Origin: Prunus persica
Lineage: Eukaryota; Streptophyta; Magnoliopsida; Rosales; Rosaceae
Direction of reading: 5' to 3'
Length of the DNA stretch: 64,000 nt
Assembly (NCBI RefSeq): GCF_000346465.2
Contig: NC_034009.1
Coordinates: 15,078,590-15,142,589, forward strand
The notes below the pieces were generated by a model, which worked only from the letters and a program-made list of their open reading frames with translations, was not told the origin of the DNA and did not search any database. Of this stretch, positions 11,963-24,281 are shown piece by piece; position 1 is the stretch's first letter; each line of letters begins with the position of its first letter. A program made the translations under genes and the position numbers.

Positions 11963-13321
11963 ATGTCAAACTTGAGGAGGGTGTTAGAGATGCAACAGAA
12001 AGAAAGGGAAGAAATCCAGCGTAGACCTGATGAAGAAGATCGGGACGCCGATGAAGAAGAGGAAGAAATACTTGCAGCAGCGGTGTGTATGCTTAATCAA
12101 TCAAGGTAACACCGTCGTCCTCGTGCCCCAAATGTGGACAGACGTAGAGAGTCTCGGGGTAAGAATCTCTTGGAGGATTACTATATCCCAAATTCGTTAT
12201 ATCCTGCTCATAAGTTTCGAGAGAGATATAGAATGCAGCCACATTTGTTTCAAAAAATCATGCATGATATTTGTAATTACGACACATATTTCATTCAAAA
12301 GCATGATGCTGTTGGAGTTTTGGGTCTTATCCTGGAGCAAAAACTTGCAGCTGCTTTGCGGATGCTTGCTTATGGGGCATCTGCAGAGCAGGTGGATGAG
12401 ATTGCAAGGATGGGAAAATCAACTATCCAAGAGTGCTTGGTGAGATTCTGTGATGCAGTAGAAAATTTGTACACGAGGGAGTACCTTCGCAAACCCATGC
12501 CGAGGGACCTGCAAAGGCTGCTACAAAAAATAGAGGCTCGAGGTTTCCCAGGCATGATTGAAAGCATTGATTGCATGCACTGGCAGTGGAAGAATTGTCC
12601 TACTGCTTGGCAAGGAGAGTACGGGAATCGAAAGGGCCAAAAAAGTATAATTTTGGAGGCCGTAGCTTCATTCTACTGTTGGGTTTGGCATGCCTTCTTC
12701 GGGGTTGCCGGATCTCAGAATGACCTCAATGTCCTTGGTCAATCCTCGGTGTTCGACAAGGTATTGCAAGGTCATTCCCCCCAGGTCATGTACCAAATCA
12801 ACAATACTGTATACTCTGGTGCGTACTACCTTGCCGACGGAATTTATCCTAGGTGGACGACATTCGTGAAAACAATTCTAAATCCCCAATCCGAGAAGGA
12901 AAGAAGTTTTGCTTCATTTCAAGAAGGTTACAGGAAAGACGTGGAAAGGTGTTTCGGTATCTTGCAAGCTCGTTGGGCAATTATCAGGGGTACTGCTCGG
13001 ATGCTAGACGAGGAGGTGCTGCGGAGTATTATAATGACTTGCATCATCCTCCACAACATGATTGTGGAGGATGAGTATGACTACGATGCTCCAGAGGTGT
13101 TTGAACCCGATCCCATGAACACAGCGTTGACAAGAATATATGAAAGGCCGATGGGACCAAATGGACTACCAATGGAGCCCGAACCGTTAGTTCGGGATGG
13201 TCGATTCAACAATCCCATGATTGATCGTTATGAAGAAATGCAATCTTCATATGTTCACGAGAGACGTCAAGTTGACTTGATCGAGCACTTGTGGGAGATG
13301 AAAGGCAATCACAATGGATGA
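11963..13321 (+). pseudogene. PIF/Harbinger DDE transposase with one nonsense codon
   Basis: The transposase of the Harbinger element. Reading starts at the ATG at 11963 (MSNLRRVLEMQ, then an acidic stretch). It is broken by TAA at 12107-12109 and continues in the same frame through RRPRAPNVDRRRESRGKN to the TGA at 13319-13321. Catalytic residues are visible: first D in ESIDCMHW, second D in YLADGIYPRW, and E in KDVERCFG. Exactly 35 residues separate the second D from E, the D35E spacing of this superfamily. Other family marks are GVAGSQNDLNVL and IILHNMIVEDE. Apart from the TAA the frame is intact, about 452 codons in all. The 395-residue part downstream could still be made only from a non-ATG or internal start. 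Confidence 0.9.
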
Positions 13322-13705
13322 AGTCAAGATTAGTGCTTTGTTTGGAATTATGCTTTATTTTGTGTGTGGTGTTTTTTGGAATTATGCTTTTATTTATTAT
13401 TATTATGCTTTTATGTATGGTTTGTTTTGTGTGTTGTTTACAATAAATTAAGGTTTGGTTTTAATTAATCTTTGTTTTGATGCTCAAATGTTTTTAATAA
13501 ATAGTCATATTATTTAATGCTTTTTTTATTTAATGAAAATGAAACAATACAACAAATTAAAGGAAAATACAACAATACAACAATACAACATATGGCAAAG
13601 GTGTTTCAATACAACATAATGGTTTTCATCATTTAACCAATCCGTATTGCTAGGTCCGTCGTCATAGAAAAGTTTTCTTCTCATCACATCCCTTCGTCTA
13701 TGCTT

Positions 13706-14696
13706 TCAATAGGCCTTTGTTTCAGGAGACATATGGCTCGTATCCATGGCCATGATTTTCATCTCTTTATCATCCATGTCTTTTTCTTGTGCATGCTGAT
13801 GTTGAATTGCAAATGTTTCCTCTCGTGCCTTGTCCACTTCATCCCTTTTCAAGTCTCTCTCAATTCTTAGTGAGGTGTTCTTAGCTATTTGCTCCAATAA
13901 TTGTACACATTCATTGTTCGAAGTGCCCCCTCTCTTGGCCTTTGCCGCCTTTCTCCCAATCGGTCTCGGCGGACGTGGGAGTGGTAACTCCGTTTCCATT
14001 GGGGAGTCCAATGGCGAATCGGTTGATGGTGAATTGTGGAGCGGCGTCTCTTTCAACACAACCGGCGGACCGGTGGGAATAATTTTGAATCTCGAACAAT
14101 CCTTCACAACTTCCCAACATTGAAAATGCACGAAACTTTTTTTGCCTTGCCCCATGGTACCGAACCACATTTGTGCTTGTATGATCTATTAAAAATAAAT
14201 AATTGGAAGTGCAAGAAAAAAAAAATTATTATGCAAGAAAATATAAACTATTTTGAAATGCAAGAATAAAATTGATTATGCAAGAAAATATAGAAAAATT
14301 GGAAATGCAAAAAGAAAAAAAAAAGATTATGCAAGAAAAAGAAATAGAATATGCAAAAAAAAAAAAGATACATTAAATTGATGAAAATGGCAATTATAAA
14401 TATTTTACCTCATCGGATAGATTTTGACCGCTTCAAATATTCTCCCTTGCTTTTGTCAAGGCATTTGTCCATTTGCCTAACTCTTTATTCAGAAGTTTCC
14501 ATCTACTAGACAACGTTATTTCGGTCCGAATGGAACCCGATCTTTGACAAAATTCTTCATGAATTTTGCTCCACATATGATGGAACTTCATCTCATTGCC
14601 CGTTATAGGGTAATGACTAACGTTCACCCAAGACTGACACAACGCAATATCTTCCTGAGTTGACCACGAGCCTCCGGTTTCGACAGAAGATGCCAT
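13706..14696 (-). pseudogene. Harbinger ORF2, Myb/SANT-like DNA-binding protein, one nonsense codon
   Basis: The partner protein of PIF/Harbinger elements, which in known family members binds DNA and helps the transposase. Exon 1 is 14409-14696 (starts MASSVETGGSWSTQED, with SANT-like tryptophans). Exon 2 is 13706-14185 (IIQAQMWFGTMGQGKK, then basic and coiled-coil C-terminal sequence), joined across a GT-AG intron. A TGA at 14433-14435 interrupts exon 1 at codon 88, just before SGQNLSDE, which otherwise runs in frame into exon 2. The same domain occurs in plant proteins annotated as No-apical-meristem-associated or glutathione S-transferase T3-like, all transposon-derived. Confidence 0.85.
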
Positions 14697-15094
14697 TTGT
14701 TTTTGTTTTTTTAATACAAATGGAAAGTAGTAGAAAATATGAGTGGAGAATAAAAAATATTGGAAGGAGAAGAGTTTGTATGGAGAATTGGTGTGGGAAG
14801 TGAAAAATGTGAGTGGAGAGTAAAAAATATTGGAAGGAGAAGAGTTTGTATGGAGAATTGGTGAGGAAAGTGAATAATGTGAGTGGAGAGTAAACAATAT
14901 GGGGATAGAGAAGAATTGTATGAAGATTTTGTGTAGAAAGTAGATAAAATGGTTAGGTATTTATAGGGAAAAAATACATAATTTTTTGGTATTTTTTTAA
15001 AAAAATTTCAAAATTTTTTCGAATTTTTTTGCAATTTTTTAAGCCAAAAAAAGAGGACCGTCGGATTTCTGGAAAAAAAAAACCATCGGAGCGT

Positions 15095-15220
15095 CCTTGT
15101 CGCGACACGTGGCACTTGCCCGTTGGGTGCTATCAGGGCTGACGTCAGCGCAAACGGTAAAAAAAAATTTGAGTTACCGTGCGCTGACGTCAGCATGACA
15201 TCAGCACTGACGTCACAAAA
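15095..15220. repeat. TGACGTCA palindrome cluster at Harbinger right end
   Basis: CTGACGTCAG occurs near 15140 and 15182, and CTGACGTCA near 15207. A related gcatgacatcagc lies between them, and a CACGTG-type motif (gacacgtggc) near 15106. TGACGTCA is the classic bZIP palindrome. The cluster lies on the promoter side of the minus-strand ORF2. Confidence 0.65.
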
Positions 15221-15591
15221 CTCGGGCTGAAGCCCAGGCGGAACTTGCCCTTGGGCCTGCCCGGGCTCGTGGGACCCAGTAGCTACCTGGGTTGATTCTC
15301 TCGCGCTAGAGCTCAGTTGGGCTCGCCTATGGGGCCTTTCCCCAGGGTTGGGGCTTGCGCTGGCGTTGCTCTAAGCAGCAGGCCAGACAAATCTTGCCTA
15401 GGTTGGTGGAGCCCAGCTCTTGCCCTGCAAGATTTGGGAGCTAGAAACGGGATTGAGGGCCTACGGGGCAAGATGCCCCGGTTGGGGGAGAACAGTGAAA
15501 ATGCTCTTAGCCTATAAATAAGGCATTATTCTGCCTTTGCATAACACACCAATTAAGAGGAAAAAAAAGCACCATTATAAGGTGGATAGAT

Positions 15592-15867
15592 TGTAACATC
15601 CCGACCGAAAATAATATTAATAATTTTGAATTAAATTAAACTTAAGTGTGAAATTGCAAATTTACCCTTGGGGTAGGGGTATTTTGGTTATTTTTTAATT
15701 TAGAAAGAGTTTGGGGCAGTGGCTAGTACTTTTAGGTAGATTGTACCGAGATGAGTCCGTAGACACTTAGTGGGCTCAATTTGGAGTTGTAACAAAGAAG
15801 TTACGATCAAAACAAGTTCAATGGCATAATCGTAATTTCCTCGAAGTTGGTTTTTAATATAATCTGA

Positions 15868-15917
<50 letters not shown>

Positions 15918-18102
15918 GTGAGCTTCCCCCTCCCCTTCGATTTTTCTCTCCAGCCGGTGGCTCAACGAGCCACCACCTTCGCCACCGCCCACCACCCACC
16001 ACCAGCCACAAGGCCAATACTGAAATATCCAGCCAGACATCACCATCATTCCCCAGCCCACCTCCCGTCGTGAGACGCCCGCCAGCCGCCAGAATCCGTA
16101 AACAACGAGCCGATTTTCACAGAAAATTCCTACCCCTCATTCTCTCTCGATTCTCCACCAAATTTGACGTGCAAGGTATGGATTTCCACATATTTTTCGT
16201 CATCTAGCTGATGGTTGGGTAGGATTTGAGAAATTTCTAGTGTAAGTGGGTCAATTTTGGATTTAGAGTTCAGCAAATTTTGGGATCGCGATTCCGGCCA
16301 TTTTCGGTCACTTTTGGGGTAGGCCCAAGAACAAAAGTGACTTCAAATAGGTTGTTACACCTAGGATAGGAGTCTTGAACTATAATTTTGAGATTTTCCG
16401 GCGAAGTGTTATTGCTTTGGACACTCGTACGCTGCCGAGGCGTGTGATGACTCGTGGGCACTGTAGCAAAAGGGCATTGTGTCCTAATGTGATCTCCTGG
16501 TCCTCATGAGCGTGCAGGTACTTTCGGATTCCAATTTGGTTGACGTTCGAACCCCGAACGGATATAGTATATTGTGCATTATTCGAGTTTGATAGGCTCG
16601 AACTGTGGGATCTGCCTGAATTTAATATATGTTACTTCAGACATTCTTAGGATCGTGTAGGAATTTGCGGATCGTGAATCGGAGCCCCGGATGTTCTGAT
16701 TCAATAACTTAAAGTTTGCGTTTTGTGATAACTGTCCGATCGTACGATTGTGAGCGATCTAATCGTCTGTTTCGGACCTTGTGGAACCCTTAAGAACTTT
16801 CAGATTGTCTCGTTCCTCATACACTCACTAGAAACCCGGGAAATTAGGATTTTAATTCAAAGTTCTCATTTGGAACGCTTTGTATTAATCTCATATTCGT
16901 ATTCTGAAATAAGTACTCCGACCACGTATACGCAGTAGGCGGGACCCTCTCAGAGTCAAACAGCGTGGGACTACCTATGAGTGGACTTTGTCTTCAAATG
17001 TTAAGCATGGTTTTATTGATGGAAAAATTATGCATAATGCTTTAAATGGTATATTGAATATATTATATATTCGATTGTCGAATTTGATGTTCTTATAAAG
17101 CTTTGGCAATATATTTTGGGTTTTGACATATTTTGAGTATCTTGAGTATGTATTTATGAATTTTGAGAAATTCTATCTATAATTGTCTATGTGTGGGGTA
17201 CTTGGGTTGTTGAGATGAGATTGTGGAAATATTTGAGTATAGAATGTCAGTTTGGAGTACTATAAGCACTACCCAATGTACCTCTCCGGATTTGGAACTT
17301 GGATACGGAAACTTGAGAAACTTGGAAATGTCGAAACCCATGGTATCCTTGATGGGGTATTACTATAGACCCTTGATTGGGTAGTCTGCGCGCGTAGGAC
17401 TAGTCACAAGCGTACAAGCTTTGAGGGTCTCGGCTGTACGTGCTGGCTGAGAGTTAGTCCCCAAGTTAGACGGCTCATTCCCTAGCCACATGGTTAATTG
17501 AAGATTTCTTCCATATGGACTCTTTCATGTGGACTAGCCAAACAATCCCCTGGTTGGAATGTTTCCCTGGTACAACTAGGTGTTTGTCATATTTATATTA
17601 TATATATATCTCTTATGTTGATTATGTTGGTTTTGGGATGCATTTGGATTTCTTGCATGGTTTTCTAAACGGTGGGGTTATATTATGTTGGTTTATACTG
17701 AACTGAACATTATTTTTGTCCACTCACACTTTTCTGTTTTACGCCCCCCAGCCAGTAGTTGACTGAGCTCCGCAGCTGAGCCAGATTGTGTGCTTCCAAA
17801 TCTTGAGCCTTCGTAGGACTTTTTCATCATTTAATTCCCTTTGAACTATGTTTTTGTTGTAATCAAATTTCTTAGATATGCTCTGTTATCGCCCATGCTA
17901 GGGTTTGATTTATGAGGCCGGTGACCTTTGTTGTAAACTGTTTATTCGCTTTAAATCATGTTGTTGGTTGAGATTTTAAATTGTGAATTTTAAGCATGTT
18001 GAAATTTTGGGAAATGTTCAATTTACAGGGGAGACTCTGCCAAAATTTTAGTAGAAAGTCTCGGTCTTTAGTAAGTGGGCCTGGCATCGGGGTGATGTCG
18101 GA
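15592..18102. mobile_element. LTR-like repeat, about 2.5 kb, non-coding
   Basis: It begins TGTAACATCCCGACC and ends with the near-inverse GGCATCGGGGTGATGTC. A downstream segment (about 17710-17770, cactcacac...ttacgccccccagccagtag) resembles plant Gypsy LTR tails as I remember them. No coding domain is present. It may be a solo LTR or a large non-autonomous element; no target-site duplication was confirmed. A (TC)n tract lies inside. Confidence 0.5.
15870..15915. repeat. (TC)n microsatellite
   Basis: About 23 uninterrupted TC units inside the LTR-like repeat. The minus-strand Arg-Glu repeat frames over it are artefacts. Confidence 0.95.
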
Positions 18103-18202
18103 AATAAGATGGGATTCGTCCCGGCTTCCGAGTAATCTGGGGCTGGTCTTGTCAAATGTAGGAGCTTTTTCGTTTCCGGCAGCTACTGATGGGCTTGGGC
18201 TA

Positions 18203-19605
18203 CTGTAAAGAGCCAAATGTGTGAAATTGCCTCTTGAGTCTGAGTTCAAGGATCAGACCCCAATAGTGTTTCGAAAGGGTAAGTGAGTCGTAGGAAACAT
18301 CTTGGTCTCCTTCGCCAATGAAACCAACAGTTGCTTACAGATAAATTCTTGGCTTGGCTTGAGAAGCTTGTGGCATGGAAGCTAAGCACTCATGAGTTTA
18401 GCATGAAAGAGAGATAGCTGTGATTTCTTATGAGAAATAGAGGTTCAAAGCAAGGGGGAAGGAATTTTAAGAGGATTCATTGAGGAGAGAAAGAGATGGG
18501 GGTATAACAATGGATGTGTTGAGTGGTTTCCGGCAGCTTGACGAAAGCTCTGTCAAGCTCTGGAACGATTTACCAGAAGAGAAAATGGGAAAAGGTGGAT
18601 GAATGAGGCTCGAGATTGCAGAGGTTTCATGGATGAGAGATGAAGCTTGCTATCTGGATGTGTGTTGTTTGATGGGTAGGAGATGGCCCTTTTTATAGCC
18701 GCTTGAAGCTTCTCCTTTCCAAGAAACCCTAATGGTTTCTTTCCAATTTTCCCAAGTCTTCCCTTTCATTTCTATTCTCTCCTTTTATCTCATCCCATTT
18801 TGTGAAATCTTCCTCTGTCCAAACACACAAAGACAAGATTTTTGGGAGCTCTAAGGCTTTCCCGCAGCTGCCTCAGTAATGAACTCTCATTTTCAGCTAC
18901 CTCCTCACCTTCTTTCCTTCCCTTTTTCATGGCAAGAGCTCGTGGGAGAAAGAAATGGGTAAGGGCGCTGGTTTGAAGGGTGCCTCTTCTCCTAGCAACA
19001 TATGATTGCTAATTAATACCCCCTGGTTCTTTGCGTGTTCTACCTTGATGTTTGTTTTTGCCCATGTAATGGAGCCTCCCAGCAACTTACATATATGGAC
19101 ATTTTGGCCTTCATCATTGCCCTTGTTTCCAGCTAAGTACTGGAGATTGCAGATATTTTCCTTGGTTGCTTGGGGCTTCCTAAGGTGATGGGTTAACCCA
19201 TTCAGAGAATGGGCTAATTTCCTAAAGTGATAGGCTATTTTATTGAGATGATGGGCTAATTTTTTCTAAAGTATTGGGCTTTTTTATCTCCTTTATGCTT
19301 ACCCACATATTTAGGCTCAAGAAATGGGCTTGAGTTTTGGGGTTCCCAAGCAGCCCAAAACTTCCATTTCTCGGCTCATCAATGGGCCTCATGAAAGCTT
19401 GTTACCATCCATACCACAACCCACTCAGCAAGCCCCGGGCATTTGCATGGCTTGGGCCCACTTAAGCTCGTAACGTGGCGTGTTGCTCATTTGCTTGGCA
19501 TGGAACGTGTGCAAGTGCATATGATGAACTCTTGCATACCCAAGTTAGTTGGCATACTGGGTTAGAAATATATTTGGGCCCACCCGTGAATTTTTTGGGC
19601 CTCAA
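18203..19605 (-). mobile_element. Unclassified LTR-like block, minus orientation
   Basis: The block runs from TGTAAAGAGCC (18203) to GGGCCTCA (about 19605), so on the minus strand it would begin TGAGGCCC and end TTTACA. A minus-strand TATA-like box (complement of ctttttatagcc, about 18699-18710) is followed downstream by a CT-rich leader, as expected inside an LTR. No TSD, PBS or coding region was found. The call is an inference from structure only. Confidence 0.35.
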
Positions 19606-19609
19606 CACC

Positions 19610-21300
19610 TATCTATTTCTCTCGCTCTTCTAGATGTTCATGGATAATTATCATTGTCATCAGATTCTACATCTAGATCCTTATACTCATCCTCAACAAT
19701 CATGTTGTGCAAAATTATGCACGTCATCATGATTGAATGAAGTTGTTCCTTTTACCATATATGTGTAGGGCCTTTAACAATTGCCCATTGAGCTTGAAGG
19801 ATTCTGAAGGCTCTTTCGACATCCTTCCTATAAGCCTCTTATTTTTTGGCAAAAAGTCTTTATTTATTTATTTTATTGTTATTTTTTATTATTATAAAGT
19901 ATCAAGTTGGGAAATCATCTTAACCAATGTGTCACAACGAGAGTAGATCCCATCAGCCAAGTAATAGCCCGTATTGTATTGATTTCCATTAACAACATAT
20001 TGAATTTTAGGAGCCACTCCATTGACTACGTCATTGAACAATGGGGAATGAGCTAGGGTGTTGATATCGTTGTTGAATTCGGCGGCTCCAAAAAAGGCAT
20101 GCTATATCCAAGTGGCATACAAGGTCACGACCTCTAGAACGACAGTTGGCTTATGCTTGTCACCGTTAAACTAGCCTACCTAAGTAGTGGGACAGTTCTT
20201 CCGTTCCCAATGCATGCAGTCAAGACTTCCTTGTTAGATTTTCTGTATATGTGTTCATAATCTTTCACACAACCTGAAATACATAAACGACATACCTAGC
20301 TTCATCTTCCTTGAGTACATGATCTTTGAACTCATCCAATCGCAACAGTAGTAGCACGAGCAAAAGACATGAACGGCTTAAGACTTCTGCTCTCTCTCAA
20401 AAACTGTTTCAGCTCTCTTTTTATGATGAGATTAGGGTTAGAGAACATATCTGATGAGAGTAAGGTCTTAAGCTTATATAGGGCTAGGACAAGTTGTCTC
20501 TACTCATCACCGAGGGCCGACTTGACGAACACTCTAAGCCCATCAAGCAATGGTTCATGCAGAAGGAAATGAATAGGACACGTTTAATTGGCTTCAAAAC
20601 TTTCCTTATTTCACAAAGTCTTGGGCTCCAAGGTATAATCTAATTTAAACTCCTATTAAACATGATATAACTTAGTATCTAGTGCATCGATTTAAATAGG
20701 AATATAACATCCCTAACAAGCATGGGAATCCTCTATGATTAGCCTTATGCAAGAGCCTATAAAGGTCGACCGAATTTGGAGAACAGAGGTACCACTGGCT
20801 ATACAAGACTTTAATAGCATAACAAGACTTCCACAAACATTCAAGGGCTGTAGATTCACCCAATCTAGAGTACTCGTCAGTGGAGTCTGCCGAGCCTCCA
20901 TATACGAGCATTTGAAAGATGGTTGTTAGCTTTTTCTCTGGGGATAGACTTTGTCATCCACGAGGGTCTACCTTCATGGAAAAGTAGGGCTCATATGCAA
21001 CAAAATCATTCATGATGTGAATGAAAAGCTCTTTTCGCATGCGGAACCACCTACGAAAGTCGATTGGGGGATAAAGTGGTGGTTCAAGGAAGTAGTTTTC
21101 CATGAGATTCTTATGATGTTTTTCTCTTTTCTAATTCTTGTATTCACGACCTTCAACAAAACCACCATATTTGGATTTTTGGGCATACTGCTCCATCAGA
21201 AACGTATGGTGTTGAATGGCCATTGCAACCCTCTATTGATGAAGGTCATCATCATATTCATCATCAAAAAGAATTTCTACAGCCTTCCCACGTGAATTCA
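19610..21300 (-). pseudogene. Decayed PIF/Harbinger transposase
   Basis: Minus-strand reading shows separate stretches of a second Harbinger transposase, related to but much more decayed than the one at 11963. The N-terminal to central part lies at about 20680-21300 (MLVYGGSADSTDEYSRLGES, then ALECLWKSCYAIK, RLLHKANHRGFP). The D2 region (YYLADGIYSR) is near 19950. The DDE glutamate region (RKDVERAFRILQAQWAIVKG) and the tail (MTCIILHNMIVEDEY) lie at about 19690-19830. Frameshifts, stops and an AT-rich insertion (about 19850-19900) separate them. No element ends were identified. Confidence 0.8.
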
Positions 21301-21345
21301 TTGTAAGAATGAGAGTAAGATTGAAGAAGATTGTGTGTTTGATTG

Positions 21346-21775
21346 GGTAGAATAACTATTCTTAATTAGATAAGAGTATGAGGTTGGAAAGGAAGATGAG
21401 AGGAAGTCACAATAAGATACAAAGGGATAAAGAGGATGAGAGGAAATAATGGCAAGATGACAAAACAAAATATCCTACATGTCTGATCATGATTGAATAA
21501 AGATGGGGAAAGATAAGATAATCCAATAAAGTGAAATGAACAAAGATAAACCATGGTTTAGAACATGATTGAAACAAGACAACAGAATATGGAAAAGGGT
21601 TCAGAAAATAATTGAAGAATACAAATGGAGGTGAGCATGGGTTATTGCAAGTGGATAAAGGAATCCAATGAAGTAAAAGAAAAGGTATTAAAAAATAAAA
21701 TAAAAACCCACTTGTTTTTACTTTCAAAGTCTATGAAATAAAATGTTGTTGTCCTTATTTTTATTTTTAAGTGAC
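21346..21775. other. Intergenic, nothing recognised
   Basis: A short AT-rich stretch, purine-rich on the plus strand, between the Harbinger relic and the Copia element. No gene is seen. Confidence 0.5.
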
Positions 21776-21778
21776 ATC

Positions 21779-22226
21779 TGTTGTAAAATAACTGGGATAT
21801 GTGCGAATATTGAGCTGCACGTAAAGTAGATGAGACACAGTATTTAACGAGGTTCGGCTATGCCTACGTCCTCGGAGAGCAGCAGTAGTAACTTTTCCAC
21901 TATGTAAAATAATAGGGCTACAACTTTAGTGTTTACAATATGTATGGCTCACTCAATTTTCTCTCTTGGAGAATTTCTCTCTTGCTCTCTTTCCTCTCAA
22001 CTCACTCACCCTCTTTCTTCCTTCTCTTCCTCTTCTCTATGCTCACACTTCTCTTGATGGAGGTATCTATTTATAGGCCTAAGACATTGGTGGTTCACCT
22101 CACAATATAATTGGTAGACAACATCATTAATATTCTTCAATCAATTGGGTAGTGGTTTGGTTTGGTGGGTGTGAGTTGGCTATGTGGGCTTCACTTATTC
22201 TTCTTTACTTATTCTTCTTTACAACA
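21779..22226 (-). repeat. Copia C left LTR (3' LTR of the element)
   Basis: It starts TGTTGTAAAATAAC and ends CTTTACAACA, with perfect 9-bp terminal inversion TGTTGTAAA/TTTACAACA. It carries a 14-bp internal duplication near its end (ttacttattcttct) that the other LTR lacks. Confidence 0.88.
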
Positions 22227-22246
22227 CTCCCCCTTGGAGACCACAT
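22227..22246 (-). other. Copia C polypurine tract
   Basis: Complement reads ...CCAAGGGGGAG directly before the LTR. Two more GGGGGAG runs lie just inside (complement of ctccccct near 22358 and 22374). Confidence 0.7.
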
Positions 22247-23649
22247 GTCCCTAGATTGGTTGCCTCATTAAAACCTTGCTTGGAGAAAACCCAGTGAGGT
22301 AGAAAATTGATGGAAGGAAGAAAATTACAGTAATCAGTGCAGCATAGTTCTGGATGCTCCCCCTGATGAATATCTCCCCCTAATATCTTCATGATTATCT
22401 TTTGGAGCGAAAATCTTTTGGAGTGAGTGGAGGATGTAGCCATCAACTATTCATATAGTTGAGTGAGTAAATATATTTCTAGTGAACTATCTCTATGTAA
22501 ATCATAGAAATTTCCAGAGTCCGCGTTTTCAACAAAATCAGGGCTATTTGTAAGTTTACTCGAAAAGCATATGCCCGTATATGGTGTTATGCGGATATAG
22601 CACCAAGTGTGCCTTGCATCATCCCAAAATGATGGCGATGGAGTTGAACTCTATCTGGAATATACAATGTCCGGTCTAATATACGTCCGGAAAATTATTT
22701 AAGTGCCCAACGGATAATCCACACAAAAATGCTTCAATACTTTCTTAGCAAAAATCTCATTGGCATAACGCTCGATTTTCAGGTTGAGACAAATATTACA
22801 TGAATTCTGCAGAAGCTTTAATGTGTTACAAACACATTATAATCAATGTACTCACTGAGGTAATTTATGCATATTAATATTGAGTACAGATTTTGTGCTT
22901 CAAGCATATGTCCTTTAGGGACTTGCTTTATGCAATGTCAATCCTCTCAACGGATTTTGTTTAAAAGGGATTAAACTTTATGACACATTATATAGCTTTA
23001 ATCCAGCTATTTATACATCTTTAGGAAATCGCTTCTGGCGATATGCTCCGTGCATTTAATAACCCTTAAAGATAATATGTTGGTCTCCGTAATTGTGCAG
23101 TAAGGGGGCACAATTGAATCTGTAAATATGGAAAAAACCCAACATTCCTTGTTTCTGCCAGAAACATTGTGTCATACAAAGTAGGTATATTCTCTTTTAT
23201 TCCGAACACCCAAGTATAAGTTTTAGTATTAACATCTTTTGGGGTTCGTACTGTGGGTTTGTTCTTTCACGTTCATTCTCATCTATAATGGAATTACCTC
23301 ATTCCATTTTGGCCAATGATATTGTCGACATTTAATAATTGAACGTGGTTCCAATTAACACAGCCCATTGATGATTTGAGTAGCTACTCTAAAATCAAAA
23401 ATTGTCATTCATCAATTCATGATCTCACCATTCTCATTTGCATGCGCATGCATCAATTATAAGCATTTCTTTGCTTTTGGGTACCCAAGCCACTTCATGG
23501 GGCTTTTATTATGTGAGAATGTGGATTATAACCTCCAATGGAGCGTTATTTTACAGTAGGGCGTGGATAATCTCTATTTAGGGAGTTGGAACATTTAGAA
23601 CCCATATATCTGTCATGCTGCAGGCATGCCACAGATTAATACATACATG

Positions 23650-23850
23650 TCAATTAATTTCTGGGACTTTAACCCATACAATTTGCTACGCATTAGGCGA
23701 GCACAATATCAATATTGACATGTCAAAGGATTGTCCTTTCGGGACTTCAATCCACATCATTTGCTACGCAACAGGCGTGCATCATATTGATCACTGCTAT
23801 ACCCATATTCTGTTCTTATGGGACTTTAATCTGTGCAGTGTATTATCAAT
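23650..23850. repeat. Diverged tandem units in Copia C interior
   Basis: About 80-bp units recur, carrying 'gggacttYaaYcca..' followed by 'atttgctacgcaNNaggcg.gca' (near 23663 and 23743, with a partial third near 23820). They are part of the non-coding interior of the retroelement. Confidence 0.5.
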
Positions 23851-24281
23851 GTATCCAACTTACAATCTGTAAAATTTGCGTTAATAATTTATGGATACAT
23901 ACAAGCCATTCTTTTGTAACGGACTTATCTCCCCATTTGGTTACCTTTCAAGATAAAATATCAAATAAGTATATAAGCATAAAACAATACAAGTATTGCT
24001 TACATCCTTAGGTGGGAGAAACTTTTCTCAAGTATCATTCAAGCTCGTATCGGCCCAGTAAATATAATGTAGCGCTTGATGATCTAGTTATATCCTGCAA
24101 GAGCAAAAATCACAACTCTTTTGCCTCTGTCAAAACAAATAACCCTCAGAGTTAGGATCACTTCATGGACTCTTTCTTCAGATGTTCATTCTAAAGAAAT
24201 AAAGTCTCTTATGAACAGAGAGTTACAAAAAGAGAAAAAATGCAAAAAAAATGTGATATTGATTGCAAGGTAAGGTAAGCA

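Larger units (their letters stand above)
11282..15371. mobile_element. PIF/Harbinger DNA transposon, near complete
   Basis: A 4.1-kb element with inverted ends (left GAGCAACTCCATCC; right reads GAGCAACGCCAGCG when complemented) and a TAA duplication at 11279-11281 and 15372-15374. It encodes the two expected proteins in divergent strands with converging 3' ends: a DDE transposase on plus and a Myb/SANT-like partner on minus. Each has one in-frame nonsense codon, so this copy is probably not autonomous. The left subterminal region has G-box repeats and the right subterminal region has TGACGTCA palindromes. Confidence 0.88.
10971..15506. mobile_element. Outer Tourist-like MITE split by a Harbinger insertion
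   Basis: The left end GAGCATTTCCACCC (10971) and the right end GTGAAAATGCTC (15506) are inverted. Both are flanked by TTA (10968-10970 and 15507-15509), the PIF/Harbinger target-site signature. The element survives as 10971-11278 and 15375-15506; the middle is occupied by the younger Harbinger transposon at 11282. Part of the left half (about 11120-11225) resembles the Harbinger sequence around 14770-15000, so the MITE probably derives from the same family. Confidence 0.75.

Noticed and set aside
13830..14123. 97-codon plus-strand ORF
   Set aside because: It is the shadow of the Harbinger ORF2 second exon, which matches the known partner protein.
15700..16061. Arg-Glu repeat proteins on the minus strand
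   Set aside because: They are translations of a (TC)n microsatellite inside a repeat.
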